Shown: positions 16,199-25,326, numbered from the stretch's first letter. The stretch: DNA of 64,000 bases from Pseudoalteromonas arctica A 37-1-2 (GCF_000238395.3 NZ_CP011026.1:248001-312000), one strand, 5' to 3'. Notes: generated from the sequence alone by a model not told the origin. Made by a program: numbers and translations.

Positions 16199-17428
16199 TT
16201 ATTTATAGTGAGCGAGGGCGGCAATGGCGGCTTCGCCTTTAGGGCCTTTGTAACCGTTGGCATGTAAGCAAGCGTCTAAGCTTGCAAGTGTTTGTAATAC
16301 AGCATCTTTGCGGGCGTTGTAGCCCATGGTGCCAATACGCCAAATTTTGCCATGAAGTGGCCCAAACGAGGTGCCAATTTCTATTCCAAAATCGGTTAGC
16401 ATTTGTCCGCGTACGTGGTCGGCATTAATGCCCTCGGGTATATAAACACCCAGCACGTTGTTCATTTTATGCGTTAAATCGCCAAATACATTTAAGCCGA
16501 GCGCTTGAATGCCTGTTAGCATGGCATCGCCATGTAATTTGTGGCGCGCTACGCAGTTATCCACGCCTTCTTCAATGACTATGCGGGCGCATTCTGAGGC
16601 GCAGTAAAGCATGCTGGTGGCTTCGGTATGATGATTTAGGCGCTCCTCTCCCCAGTAATTCATGATCATACCTAAATCAAAATAGTTAGAGCGTACAAAG
16701 GGCTCTGTACCATTGGTATGTTCGGTCGTGCGAATGCCTGCTTCTACCTTTTTACGTTTTTGAATCCACTCGGCGCATTTGTCGCTTAGTGTTAATGGCG
16801 CTGACCCAGAAGGTCCGCCTAAACACTTTTGTAGGCCAACAGAAAGTGCATCGAGTTTCCACTCATCGGCAGGAAGTTCGTTACCCACAATAGATGCGGT
16901 AGCATCACAATAAAATAGTACATCGTGCTTTTGGCAAATATCGCCAATATGCTCAAGAGGTTGGTTCATGGTGGTGGATGTATCGCCTTGTACCATAGCA
17001 AGTACATGGGGTTTTACATCAACAATGGCTTTTTCGATTTGTTCTGGCGTAAACACTTCGCCCCACGGTACTTCTATTGTGTGCACCTTTGCGCCAACGC
17101 GTTCTGCTATTTCAGCAAGTAGGTGGCCAAAGCGCCCCATAATTGGCACTAGTACTTTATCGCCTGGGCGTAAAATAGAGCATAAAACGGCTTCAATACC
17201 CGCGCGCGATGTGCCATCTATTAGCATGGTCCATTCGTTTTTAGTTTTAAAAATTTCGCGGTAACGTGCCATGGTTTCGTTCATAAAACCGGTCATTACT
17301 GGGTCGTATTGGCCTATAAGCTGCGCCGACATAGCACGTAAAACACGAGGGTCGGCATTAATTGGGCCTGGTCCCATTAATAAACGCTGTGGTGGGTTTA
17401 AGGTTTGAACTTGCGTGTTATTAAACAT
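16199..17428 (-). CDS. pucG: Ureidoglycine-glyoxylate aminotransferase
   Basis: 409 residues, class V PLP-dependent aminotransferase. It opens with RLLMGPGPINADPRVLRAMS and carries LIDGTSRAGIEAVL. FYCDATASIVGNELPADEW supplies the cofactor-binding Asp. SVGLQKCLGGPSGSAPLTLS supplies the Schiff-base lysine. PucG transfers the amino group of ureidoglycine to glyoxylate, giving glycine and oxalurate. Alanine-glyoxylate aminotransferases are close relatives, and the choice rests on adjacency to allC, 14 bp downstream. The Gly-rich N-terminus and length match the family. Confidence 0.85.
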   Translation of the reverse strand: MFNNTQVQTLNPPQRLLMGPGPINADPRVLRAMSAQLIGQYDPVMTGFMNETMARYREIFKTKNEWTMLIDGTSRAGIEAVLCSILRPGDKVLVPIMGRFGHLLAEIAERVGAKVHTIEVPWGEVFTPEQIEKAIVDVKPHVLAMVQGDTSTTMNQPLEHIGDICQKHDVLFYCDATASIVGNELPADEWKLDALSVGLQKCLGGPSGSAPLTLSDKCAEWIQKRKKVEAGIRTTEHTNGTEPFVRSNYFDLGMIMNYWGEERLNHHTEATSMLYCASECARIVIEEGVDNCVARHKLHGDAMLTGIQALGLNVFGDLTHKMNNVLGVYIPEGINADHVRGQMLTDFGIEIGTSFGPLHGKIWRIGTMGYNARKDAVLQTLASLDACLHANGYKGPKGEAAIAALAHYK

Positions 17429-17431
17429 ATT

Positions 17432-18256
17432 TTAGGCTCCCAGAGTCTGAATAAGCATGCGTATGCCGGTTATCATTAAGACAACGGCAAAAGCGCGTTT
17501 TAGTTGTTTTTGATCCAGCTTGCTACCAATTTTTACGCCAATAGGCGCAAATAAAATAGTCAGCGGAATAATAAGAAAAAAGGCAGGGAGGTTAACCAAC
17601 CCCCACGTACCTAGGGGAGCATCGGTTGGCGTTGTGCCAATACTTAATAAGGTAATAACGCCAGGTAGCGCAATCAACAAACCAAAAACGGCCGCAGTAC
17701 CTACTGCAACATGGGCGCGTACATTAAATGCGTTTAGCATAGGTACGCCAATAGTGCCGCCACCTATGCCAATCATTACCGACAAACCACCTACAATACT
17801 TGCCATAACGCCTTGACCAAATTTACCTGGCAGTTGTTTTACAAGCGCGGGTGCGCCGGCTCTAAATAACATGTTTAAACTGACTAAAATAGCAATACAG
17901 GCAAACATAAGTACCAGTGCATTACCGCGTATTGAGTGCGCTAAGTAGCTGCCTACAACGGCCATAACTAAAATAAATGGTGCCCAGTATTTTATTAGCG
18001 CAAGGTCAATATTCCCTTTGCTATGATGCGAGCGAATAGATGAGAGCGAAGTAGGTACTATGGTTGCAAGTGATGTAGCGGTGGCTATCATCATTGCCGA
18101 CTCTGGGCTTACGCCAAAACCTTGCAGTAAAAAATACAGCACAGGTACGATAACAATACCGCCGCCTACACCAAAAAGTCCTGCTAAAATACCAGCAAAA
18201 ATACCGGTTGCTATTAAGGCCGCTACTATTGGCCATTGGTTTATTATTTCTGACAT
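17432..18256 (-). CDS. TSUP (TauE/SafE) family permease
   Basis: 274 residues, about eight membrane segments. The two TSUP repeats are visible: GILAGLFGVGGGIVIVPVL near residue 23 and SVMIGIGGGTIGVPMLNAF near residue 157. Family members move sulfite, sulfoacetate or other organic anions. Within a ureide operon it could export or import an oxo-acid such as oxalurate, oxamate or glyoxylate; that is inference. It overlaps the upstream hydrolase gene by 13 bp and precedes pucG by 3 bp. Confidence 0.85.
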   Translation of the reverse strand: MSEIINQWPIVAALIATGIFAGILAGLFGVGGGIVIVPVLYFLLQGFGVSPESAMMIATATSLATIVPTSLSSIRSHHSKGNIDLALIKYWAPFILVMAVVGSYLAHSIRGNALVLMFACIAILVSLNMLFRAGAPALVKQLPGKFGQGVMASIVGGLSVMIGIGGGTIGVPMLNAFNVRAHVAVGTAAVFGLLIALPGVITLLSIGTTPTDAPLGTWGLVNLPAFFLIIPLTILFAPIGVKIGSKLDQKQLKRAFAVVLMITGIRMLIQTLGA

Positions 18257-19845
18257 TGTGTTCCTGCTGTAGTTACTGTTGCACGTCCATCTGAACGAGG
18301 ATCTGTTGCAGCTTCAAGGCTTGTAGGTGTATCTAAAATAGCCCCAGCGTGCCCCATCATTTCGTTATTATTATCAACGCTTACCCAATCGTGGTCACGT
18401 TGATTTAATTCATGTTCTATATGAAAAACTAACTCTTTTTCAATTTTTAAATTTGTACTCGTATCGCCCCATGTGCGTCCAAGTAACCAACGAGGGTCGC
18501 TAATTGCTTGTTTTATTGATTTATTTCGCCACGCGTAGCCTGCAAAAACAGCGGCTTGAGTTTGTGGCTGCCCTTCACCGCCCATTGTTCCGTAAGCAAG
18601 TCGACGACCATCGCTAAACTTTGCCAGTGCTGGGTTAAGTGTATGAGCGGGCTTTTTATTAGGAGCAAGGGCGTTAATATTGTTACTCGCATCAATATCT
18701 TCATTGTTTAAACTAAAGCTTAAACCACGGTTATTCCACACAAAGCCGCCTTCACTCATTAATATTCCGCTGCCAAATTCCCAGTAAATACTTTGAATAA
18801 AGCTGACTAATTGCCCGTTTTTATCTCTGGCTGCCATCCACACAGTATCGCCAGGCTCTGCGTTAAATGGCCATTTTTTGGCTTTACTCATATCAATATT
18901 GTTAGCAAGTTCGCTTAAGCGATTATCGGTTAGTGCGTTTTTATAATCATCCCCTAACACATCAGGGTCAGCCCAAAGGGTAGGGCGATGGGTAAAGCTT
19001 TGTTTAGTTGCCTCAACAATTAAGTGCGTCCAGTCGGCATCGGTTTTAGCTAAATGCTTTAACTTATTTACGGCACCAATTATTTGTAGTGAATGCACGC
19101 CCTGTGTTGGCGCGGGTAAGTTGTAGCAATCAATACCACTGAGGTTTGCATTTAGCGCAGTAACTACCTCGGCTTTAGTATTTGCAATGTCACCTGCGGT
19201 AATTGAGCTGCCTGCTTTTGCTAAGTCGGCGGCAAATGAGTTGGCAAGTGCGCCTTCATAAAATGCGTTTAAACCATGCTTTGCTAGGTATTCAAACGTT
19301 GCTGCAAGTTTAGGGTTTTTAAAATGCTGGCCTGCTTGTAAGGGCTTGCCATTGGGTATGTAGAGGTTTTTAAACGCGTCATTGGTATTGTTAGCAGTGG
19401 CTAGCTTTTCGCAGCCTGCTTGCAAGCTTTTTGTAACGGTAAAACCCTCGCGAGCAAGTTCAATAGCAGGTGCTAAAATTTTTGACAGTGGTAGTGCCGC
19501 ATGCTCATCTAGTTCAAGCGCCTTTTGCCAACCGCGAATTGTACCCGCTTGAGTTAGTGCGCTTAATCCGCCGCGCTCTGGTATTTGCGTGAGCGAGTTA
19601 TACGCCGTTGTATTAGTTGCTGCGCGGCCGCAGGCGTCAATAGCGGTAGGCGTTTTTTGGCTTGGGTTATCGATAAGCCAAAAGCTGTCGCCACCAATTG
19701 AGTTCATATGTGGATATACAACGCTAATCGCAGCGGCAGCCGCTACCATAGCCTCGGTAGCTGTACCGCCTTGTTTTAGTATATTTATACCCGCCTCTGT
19801 TGCCGAAAAATGAGACGCGGTAAATGCAATGTTGTGTGTGGTCAT
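18244..19845 (-). CDS. hpxW: Gamma-glutamyltranspeptidase-like Ntn hydrolase, probable oxamate amidohydrolase (HpxW-like)
   Basis: 533 residues. The N-terminal GGT region is clear (ASHFSATEAGINILKQGGTA; YPHMNSIGGDSFWLID), as is the processing site with the nucleophile Thr in GDTVWMAARDKNGQLVSFIQ, followed by YWEFGSGILM. There is no signal peptide, unlike periplasmic GGTs, which points to a cytosolic role. In Klebsiella, HpxW is a GGT-fold oxamate amidohydrolase of purine use. The setting beside pucG, allC and an amidase fits this. Overlaps of 4 and 13 bp with its neighbours show a tight operon. Exact substrate is inferred. Confidence 0.7.
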   Translation of the reverse strand: MTTHNIAFTASHFSATEAGINILKQGGTATEAMVAAAAAISVVYPHMNSIGGDSFWLIDNPSQKTPTAIDACGRAATNTTAYNSLTQIPERGGLSALTQAGTIRGWQKALELDEHAALPLSKILAPAIELAREGFTVTKSLQAGCEKLATANNTNDAFKNLYIPNGKPLQAGQHFKNPKLAATFEYLAKHGLNAFYEGALANSFAADLAKAGSSITAGDIANTKAEVVTALNANLSGIDCYNLPAPTQGVHSLQIIGAVNKLKHLAKTDADWTHLIVEATKQSFTHRPTLWADPDVLGDDYKNALTDNRLSELANNIDMSKAKKWPFNAEPGDTVWMAARDKNGQLVSFIQSIYWEFGSGILMSEGGFVWNNRGLSFSLNNEDIDASNNINALAPNKKPAHTLNPALAKFSDGRRLAYGTMGGEGQPQTQAAVFAGYAWRNKSIKQAISDPRWLLGRTWGDTSTNLKIEKELVFHIEHELNQRDHDWVSVDNNNEMMGHAGAILDTPTSLEAATDPRSDGRATVTTAGTQCQK

Positions 19846-21044
19846 GCCGGTGTGTCCTGTTTAAAGTGTGCAGCTAGGTGCTTAACGCAAGCAAGTAGGC
19901 TTTTATCGTTACCGTGGCTCATCATTAATGAAAAACCATACGGATGATCATTTGCTAAATCAGCCAGCGGTAAATGCACTTGCGCTGAGCCACTAAGCCC
20001 TGCAATTGCCGAAAGCGTAATAATTTGCATGCGTAAGGCGCTTGTGTCGGCGCCTAATTTAGGTGCGGTTGTGGGGGTGGTTGGCAAAAATAAACAGCTG
20101 TTTGTATTTAGGTTTTTAGCTATTAGTGTTTGCCATTGGGTTTGTACTTTTAGTGCTTCTTGTTCTTCTTGAACAGTTAGGGCAAGCGCCATATTAAAAC
20201 GTGCCGCAATTGCAGGAGCAAACTGGGGAAGTTGCCCCGGCAATTGAAGCCAATCTTTATGCGTTTTTGCGATTGCTCGCCCTTGCAGTACTCTAAAACT
20301 ATCAGCAAGTTCATTTAATAAGTTGCTGTTAGGTAGTTCAAATTCTTTATGGTGCTTAAAATTAGGCTTGGTTTTTTCAAGCAATTGTTTAAGTGGGGCT
20401 TGTAAAGCAGGGTCAACGAGTTCAAATAGTGCTTCGCAAATAACCAGCGTATTTACTTTATTAATAGCTTGTTGTGGTAATAATATATCGCCAACGCTGC
20501 TTAATAGCTCGGCGCTTTGGGTAAGCCAACCTATGGTATCAAAAGGGGGAGCCAACGGTATTAGGCCGTCTTTTTCAATCACGTTATGGCTTGGCCTTAT
20601 GCCATATAAACCACAATAGCTGGCGGGTATTCTAATTGAGCCGCCGGTGTCGGTGCCTAAGCCAATATCAGCTAAGTTAGCAGCAACTGCAGCAGCAGAC
20701 CCCATACTCGAACCACCGCAAGCATGCCCTTTTAATTTAGGATTTTGCGCAGCGCCATAATGTATATTACTACCCTCTAAGCTATAAGCCAGTTCGTCAG
20801 TATGGGTAAAGCCTATAAAGTTACAACCAGCGGTCATGAGCTTATTAACCGAGCTTGCCGTATTTTTAGCCGGTTTAGCTGTTTTAAACCAGTTTGGGTT
20901 GCCTGCGCTGTTACGCTCGCCCTTTACTGCAAATACATCTTTTACAGCTAAGCGATTGTTTGCAAGCACTCCAGAGTGGTTTGTTTGCCACAGGGTAGGA
21001 CCGTGATTGCAAAATATACCTTTGTTGTTTTTTTTATCACTCAT
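19842..21044 (-). CDS. Amidase signature enzyme of the ureide operon
   Basis: 400 residues. The Ser-cisSer-Lys triad is present: Lys in NRLAVKDVFAVKG near residue 34, CGGSSMGSAAAVAAN with the cis-Ser, and GTDTGGSIRIPASYCG with the catalytic Ser region. No signal peptide. Amidase signature proteins (AtzE/HpxY type) occur in purine clusters of other bacteria. Here it may hydrolyse oxalurate or a related carbamoyl compound made by PucG; this is inference. It is the first gene of the leftward operon after a 406-bp gap with an operator-like palindrome. Confidence 0.8.
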   Translation of the reverse strand: MSDKKNNKGIFCNHGPTLWQTNHSGVLANNRLAVKDVFAVKGERNSAGNPNWFKTAKPAKNTASSVNKLMTAGCNFIGFTHTDELAYSLEGSNIHYGAAQNPKLKGHACGGSSMGSAAAVAANLADIGLGTDTGGSIRIPASYCGLYGIRPSHNVIEKDGLIPLAPPFDTIGWLTQSAELLSSVGDILLPQQAINKVNTLVICEALFELVDPALQAPLKQLLEKTKPNFKHHKEFELPNSNLLNELADSFRVLQGRAIAKTHKDWLQLPGQLPQFAPAIAARFNMALALTVQEEQEALKVQTQWQTLIAKNLNTNSCLFLPTTPTTAPKLGADTSALRMQIITLSAIAGLSGSAQVHLPLADLANDHPYGFSLMMSHGNDKSLLACVKHLAAHFKQDTPA

Positions 21045-21128
21045 TTGCAGCTCATTATTATAAAACTGACCAAGTACTTACTTATTAAGTTAAGAGTGAT
21101 TAAAAAGCGGGCTGGTTATTATTATGAA

Positions 21129-21232
21129 TACCAATTTTATTAAAAACATGATCATTTTATCGGATTAAATAGCGCACTCACTGCGTCATTTTCTTCTCGT
21201 TATAATAGATCACTAATTTAATGCAATTGCTA
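21129..21232. mobile_element. TACCAAT...ATTGGTA MITE-like element, copy 2 (short, eroded)
   Basis: It starts TACCAATTTTATTAAAAACA and continues with GATCATTTTATCG, then TAATAGATCACT and TTAATGCAATTGC, matching copy 3 at 38157-38315 but about 55 bp shorter. The right end reads ATTGCTA instead of ATTGGTA. It lies in the leader between the RraA-like gene and the amidase. Confidence 0.65.
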
Positions 21233-21309
21233 AAGCTGTGCTTTTTAATCGGTAGTTTTGATTTTATAGTGCTTAGACTAAGCAAGAGGAATGCCATAAA
21301 TTAAAATCC

Positions 21310-21323
21310 TGTCCAACTGGTCA
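21310..21323. promoter_or_regulatory. RutR-like operator before the amidase operon
   Basis: TGTCCAACTGGTCA differs by one base from the TGACCANNTGGTCA consensus. It is embedded in longer symmetry: AAATCCTG on the left and CAGGATTT on the right (21304-21329). It is 266 bp upstream of the amidase start, with MITE copy 2 in between. No gene is seen in the rest of 21045-21450. Confidence 0.5.
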
Positions 21324-21450
21324 GGATTTAGTGGGTTGTATGAGATTTGTAAGTGTGGGCTGTAGAAATAGTGAGATTAAAATGAGCTAAAACAAACCAA
21401 TTTGGTGCGCAGATGCACCAAGTTGGTCTTTATTTATATGGTTTTGAGTG

Positions 21451-21933
21451 CTAAATAAGGGGCGTTTTACTGATGATTAAACCGTTAATATCGGCGTAAA
21501 CCCAATCGTTAGGTTCTATGGTGGTGCTAAGCATGGTAATAGCTTGGTTTTTATCACCAAAGCCGCGCTTTAAGGTACTACGTGGTGTAGAGCCTAGCGC
21601 CATTACAGGTAAGTTCATCGTGGCAAGTATTTCTATATCTCGGCAACAGCCATTTATTATTACGCCTTCCCAGCCATTACTTAAGGCACGCTCAGCCATA
21701 ATATCGCCTATAAACGCAAAGCGTTTGCTCGCAAACCCGTTTATAACCAATACTTTACCTTCACCATTTTCATGCAATATATCGGCGGCAAAAGAGTTAT
21801 CTTCTGGGCAGGTAACGGTAACTACTTTGCCATAAAACGTGGTTTTTTTACCAAAGTGGTAAAGGCCGCTGTCTGCTACTTGCACGTTATCGCGATGATC
21901 GTCAAATAAATCGGGTGTAGTAAAGGGTATCAT
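21451..21933 (-). CDS. RraA-like protein (RNase E inhibitor or 2-oxo-acid aldolase fold)
   Basis: 160 residues, full family length. It shows ENGEGKVLVINGFASKRFAF, NGWEGVIINGCCRDIEIL and DWVYADINGLIIS. The Gly..Cys-Arg-Asp segment matches the metal and pyruvate-binding residues of HMG/oxaloacetate aldolases of this fold. E. coli RraA, which inhibits RNase E, has A-V-R-Q there. So this may be an enzyme of the ureide pathway rather than an RNase regulator. It lies 3 bp after the TetR gene and shares its transcript. Confidence 0.75.
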   Translation of the reverse strand: MIPFTTPDLFDDHRDNVQVADSGLYHFGKKTTFYGKVVTVTCPEDNSFAADILHENGEGKVLVINGFASKRFAFIGDIMAERALSNGWEGVIINGCCRDIEILATMNLPVMALGSTPRSTLKRGFGDKNQAITMLSTTIEPNDWVYADINGLIISKTPLI

Positions 21934-21936
21934 GGG

Positions 21937-22590
21937 TTAAGTCTCACTTTGCTCAGGTATTTTAAGACCAATACCTTTTAAAATTATGTGGGCAATTGAT
22001 TGCGTAATTTGTGCCACATCGGTTTCGTCGTACTCTAATTTGTTCATTACGAGTAAAACCTCAGCCTGAAAGTCGGCGTAATATTGCGTGGTAGACCAAA
22101 TAGTAAAGAGCAAATGGTAGGGGTCAACCTTATCCATTTTATCTGCGTCCATCCATGCTTGAAGTACATCAACCTTTTGTTTAACCCAAGGGCGGGTATT
22201 GGTTCTAAAGTAGTTTTGTAAATAAGGGGCACCGCGCAGTATTTCACTAGCAAATAAGCGAGATTGCATTGGCTGATTTACGGCCAGTATTACTTTGCTT
22301 TTAATATAGTTATAAAGCACGGTAGCTGGATCGTCGTTAATTGTGACGTTATCAAGCCCTAAGTTCCAATTAGCTATTATGCGGTCAATCACAGATTCGT
22401 ACAGACCATCCTTACTTTTAAAGTAATACAAAATATTAGCTTTTGGCACCTGCGCTTCTTTAGCAACCATGCTCATACTTGCTCCGTCGTAACCTAATTG
22501 CGAAAACAATTGCTCGGCGGCATCTAAAATTAGTTTTTGGTTTTTCTCGCGTGTGACTTCTTTTTTATTTGGCTTTATTTGTGTGGTCAT
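21937..22590 (-). CDS. TetR family regulator, RutR-like
   Basis: About 217 residues. The helix-turn-helix region reads QKLILDAAEQLFSQLGYDGA then MVAKEAQVPKANILYYFKSK, very like RutR, with a large C-terminal effector domain. I place the start at ATG 22590. The frame could extend to a TTG at 22641, but that codon lies inside the operator palindrome 22635-22648. RutR regulates pyrimidine and purine genes in E. coli. Here it probably represses itself, the RraA-like gene, the ureide operon and xdhAB, releasing on a purine-derived ligand (inferred). Confidence 0.85.
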   Translation of the reverse strand: MTTQIKPNKKEVTREKNQKLILDAAEQLFSQLGYDGASMSMVAKEAQVPKANILYYFKSKDGLYESVIDRIIANWNLGLDNVTINDDPATVLYNYIKSKVILAVNQPMQSRLFASEILRGAPYLQNYFRTNTRPWVKQKVDVLQAWMDADKMDKVDPYHLLFTIWSTTQYYADFQAEVLLVMNKLEYDETDVAQITQSIAHIILKGIGLKIPEQSET

Positions 22591-22634
22591 TATAAAGTTT
22601 GCGTGTTTAACGTATTGATTGATTGTAGCTTTAC

Positions 22635-22648
22635 TGACCAAAAGGTCA
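22635..22648. promoter_or_regulatory. RutR-like operator, autoregulatory
   Basis: TGACCAAAAGGTCA is a perfect TGACC-N4-GGTCA palindrome 45 bp upstream of the TetR start, where it would block transcription of the regulator. It has the same arms as the site before xdhA. Confidence 0.7.
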
Positions 22649-22771
22649 ATTACTAAAAAGTGTGAATGTTAAAAACAGGCGAGAGGTTTAAGCTATTAAC
22701 TTTAATTGTTTAATTAAATAATTACTGTTAGTTTAGTTTCAAATTTACGAGTAGTACTTTTGGATTGGCAA

Positions 22772-23680
22772 ATGGATTTTATAAGCAAAAATAAATATAC
22801 ACTATATGGAGTCGCTGCAATATTACTGTGGAGTTGCTTAGTTGCATTACTACGGGATATTTCTGAGTTGTTTAGCCCCATTGGTGGTGCGGCGGCTATG
22901 TATTCTGTCAGTGCGATATTTTTAATTTTGGTTATGGGAGTGCCCAAGTTTAGTGGGTTTTCAAAACGTTACTTGGTAATAGGTACTTTGTTATTTGTAG
23001 CGTACGAAATTTGCTTGGCGCTTTCTATTGGTATGGCAAATAGTCGTCATCAGGCGATGGAAATGGCGGTTATTAATTATTTATGGCCCACGCTAACAAT
23101 ATTACTCTCTATTATTATTGGTCGTAAAAAAGTAAGTTACTGGGTTTACCCAAGTATGATTATTGCTTTTTTAGGCGTTGCTTGGTGTATTACGGGCGAT
23201 CAAGAAATGTCTCTCGATACGCTTGTTACTAACTTTGCAGATAATCCTGCTACTTATCTAATGGCATTAGCTGCTGCGTTTATATGGGCTATTTATTGCG
23301 TAGTAACGCAAAAACTGAGTAATGGTAAAAATGCTATTACGCTATTTTTTACTGTTACGGCAATGAGTTTGTGGGCGCAATATGGTTTTAGTAATGAAGC
23401 GCCATTAACGTTTTCGCTCAGCTCAAGCATAACGTTGCTATTAGCTGGTGTAGTCGTGGGGAGCGGTTATGCACTGTGGAATCAAGCTATTATTGGCGGT
23501 AACTTAATGCTTTTGGGAACGCTTTCGTACTTTACACCGGTGTTTTCTACTATTATTTCGGCGTTGTATTTATCTATTACGCTGAGTGCTTCGTTTTGGC
23601 AAGGGGTTGTACTGGTAACAGTGGGCTCGCTAATTTGCTACTTTGTAACGCGAGAAAAGCCTAAACGCACAGTAAACTAA
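22772..23680 (+). CDS. yddG: YddG-type aromatic amino acid / methyl viologen exporter (DMT family)
   Basis: About 302 residues and ten membrane segments. It is close to E. coli YddG along its length: GGAAAMYSVSAIFLI, LFVAYEICLALSIG, HHQA-like RHQAMEMAVINYLWPTLTI, FIWAIYCVVTQK and SYFTPVFSTIISALYLS. YddG exports aromatic amino acids and some toxic cations through the inner membrane. The ATG at 22772 is taken as the start. It is monocistronic, ending in a clear terminator. Its physiological cargo here is unknown. Confidence 0.85.
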   Translation: MDFISKNKYTLYGVAAILLWSCLVALLRDISELFSPIGGAAAMYSVSAIFLILVMGVPKFSGFSKRYLVIGTLLFVAYEICLALSIGMANSRHQAMEMAVINYLWPTLTILLSIIIGRKKVSYWVYPSMIIAFLGVAWCITGDQEMSLDTLVTNFADNPATYLMALAAAFIWAIYCVVTQKLSNGKNAITLFFTVTAMSLWAQYGFSNEAPLTFSLSSSITLLLAGVVVGSGYALWNQAIIGGNLMLLGTLSYFTPVFSTIISALYLSITLSASFWQGVVLVTVGSLICYFVTREKPKRTVN

Positions 23681-23728
23681 TCTACGTTAGTTAATGTTTT
23701 TATATTTTAAATCTAAATTTATAACTTT

Positions 23729-23762
23729 AATGAGGCGTGCAATACGCCTCATTAAGTTTTTC
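23729..23762. terminator. Bidirectional terminator after yddG
   Basis: AATGAGGCG and CGCCTCATT form a 9-bp stem with a 7-base loop, followed by AAGTTTTTC. It separates yddG from the convergent iron-uptake operon. Confidence 0.8.
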
Positions 23763-23763
23763 T

Positions 23764-25326
23764 TTATAATTTTGCAGGTATAACGGCATAGCTTACTGAT
23801 TTATTTCTAACTTTTTTTGCACAATAATAAAATATTAATGCAAATACTGCAGCGCTAATATCAACAAAACCGCTTTGATAATATTTTAAAAAATCATCAG
23901 CTAATAAAGCCTGTATAAGTGTTGAAACCCCCATTCCAGCAGATAAAAGTGTAATACCCATTAAGCCCCAATAGCTAGCGTGGTGAGTTCCTTTAAAAAA
24001 GGTATAAGCAACAAAGGCAAAAAATACCAAATAGTAACTATAGAGATAGCTGTAATTTGCGTTACCCATATATTGGTTAGTCCATTTAGCTTGTAATAAA
24101 GTGGCAACCACTGCAATCATTGACCCTAAGCAAACACCAATTGTTAAATTTGCCATAAATCGTGTACTTCGTTTGTTGGCATCTTGTTTAAAGCGCTTGT
24201 CTAGCCATAATAAGTTACCAGAGTAAAATAAGAATGCGCCAAGTAGTCCCATAACAAAATACCCCCAACGTCCCCATTCACCTCCATAAGTACCAAAGTG
24301 AAGTGAAAAGAAACTTCCTACTATATTACCCCAAACACCATCATCTCCTTGCGGATAGCTTGAGTTAAGTACTTCTAATGTATAGGGGTGTAAGAATAAG
24401 TAGTCGGTATCAGGTCCGCGAACGACAGCGCTGTTATTACTCATTTTTAATGTTGCTGTCGGACTGTTTGTATTTAAACGACTAAATGAAATATGAATTG
24501 GCTCATAACCTGGAGCGTAGTTTTTTGCCGCTAGGAGCTGTTTATTTATGCTTGGTAAGTTTGCAATATGATAATTATGTGCTGCTGGGGCAGGTCGTTG
24601 AAAAAAGGATTTATCGCCATAAAATGCTGATAGACCATCATAAATTAGATCATGAAATGCAAATACCACCACAGTAAACGCTATAATTAAATGAAAAGGC
24701 AAACTGGCGATTCCAACTAAATTATGACTATCGAGCCAAAAGCGACTGGCACCTTTTTCTTTTCGAATCGCAAAAAAGGTTTTTACAAGCGTGGGTAGTA
24801 AAATAATTACGCCAGATACCAATGCTAAAAAGTACAGCGCAGATGCTATACCGAGTATATATACGCCTGATTGGTCGTGCCCAATTTCGCCTGCAAACCC
24901 TGCGGTTCGATGTAAGTAATCTATTAAATCTGCAAGTTTATTCTCACTTTGTTGCTGTATTACAAGATTATTTTGTTGGTTTAGATAGAGTACCTGTAAT
25001 TGATTATCAAGTTTCATTCCGCGTTCTTTACCTTGGCTATACCAAGATAGTGGCGCTTGATTTGTTAATAAATCGAGAGAAAAACCATTACCCATTTGCT
25101 CAGGGTACTTAGCTATTGCTTGATCAACTAATGTTTGGTGATTGTTAGTTTGTGGTTTAGTCACTGGTGCACTGGCGGGGTTTGCCCACTGTGCTAATTC
25201 GTGTTTAAACATGGTTAAACTACCAGCATAAAAACCTATAAAAAGTACTAAACCTGCAATTATTCCTGTCCATGTATGCACGCCTTGGTAGGTACGCAAA
25301 ATATCGGCTCTTACTCTCATAGCCAA
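23764..25326 (-). CDS. PepSY-domain iron-uptake membrane protein
   Basis: 520 residues. The N-terminus has RTYQGVHTWTGIIAGLVLFI, typical of the PepSY-associated membrane (PiuB/FoxB-like) family. A periplasmic loop holds the PepSY-like region, and further segments include WLDSHNLVGIASLPFHLIIA and LHFGTYGGEWGRWGYFVMG. Such proteins are thought to reduce or release iron from siderophores at the inner membrane. It overlaps the preceding small gene by 10 bp and belongs with the divergent TonB receptor. Confidence 0.85.
   Translation of the reverse strand: MAMRVRADILRTYQGVHTWTGIIAGLVLFIGFYAGSLTMFKHELAQWANPASAPVTKPQTNNHQTLVDQAIAKYPEQMGNGFSLDLLTNQAPLSWYSQGKERGMKLDNQLQVLYLNQQNNLVIQQQSENKLADLIDYLHRTAGFAGEIGHDQSGVYILGIASALYFLALVSGVIILLPTLVKTFFAIRKEKGASRFWLDSHNLVGIASLPFHLIIAFTVVVFAFHDLIYDGLSAFYGDKSFFQRPAPAAHNYHIANLPSINKQLLAAKNYAPGYEPIHISFSRLNTNSPTATLKMSNNSAVVRGPDTDYLFLHPYTLEVLNSSYPQGDDGVWGNIVGSFFSLHFGTYGGEWGRWGYFVMGLLGAFLFYSGNLLWLDKRFKQDANKRSTRFMANLTIGVCLGSMIAVVATLLQAKWTNQYMGNANYSYLYSYYLVFFAFVAYTFFKGTHHASYWGLMGITLLSAGMGVSTLIQALLADDFLKYYQSGFVDISAAVFALIFYYCAKKVRNKSVSYAVIPAKL

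Noticed and set aside
21064..21080. Extra RutR half-site (CTGACCAAGTACTTAC) at the amidase start
   Set aside because: Only one good arm; the other arm does not match GGTCA.
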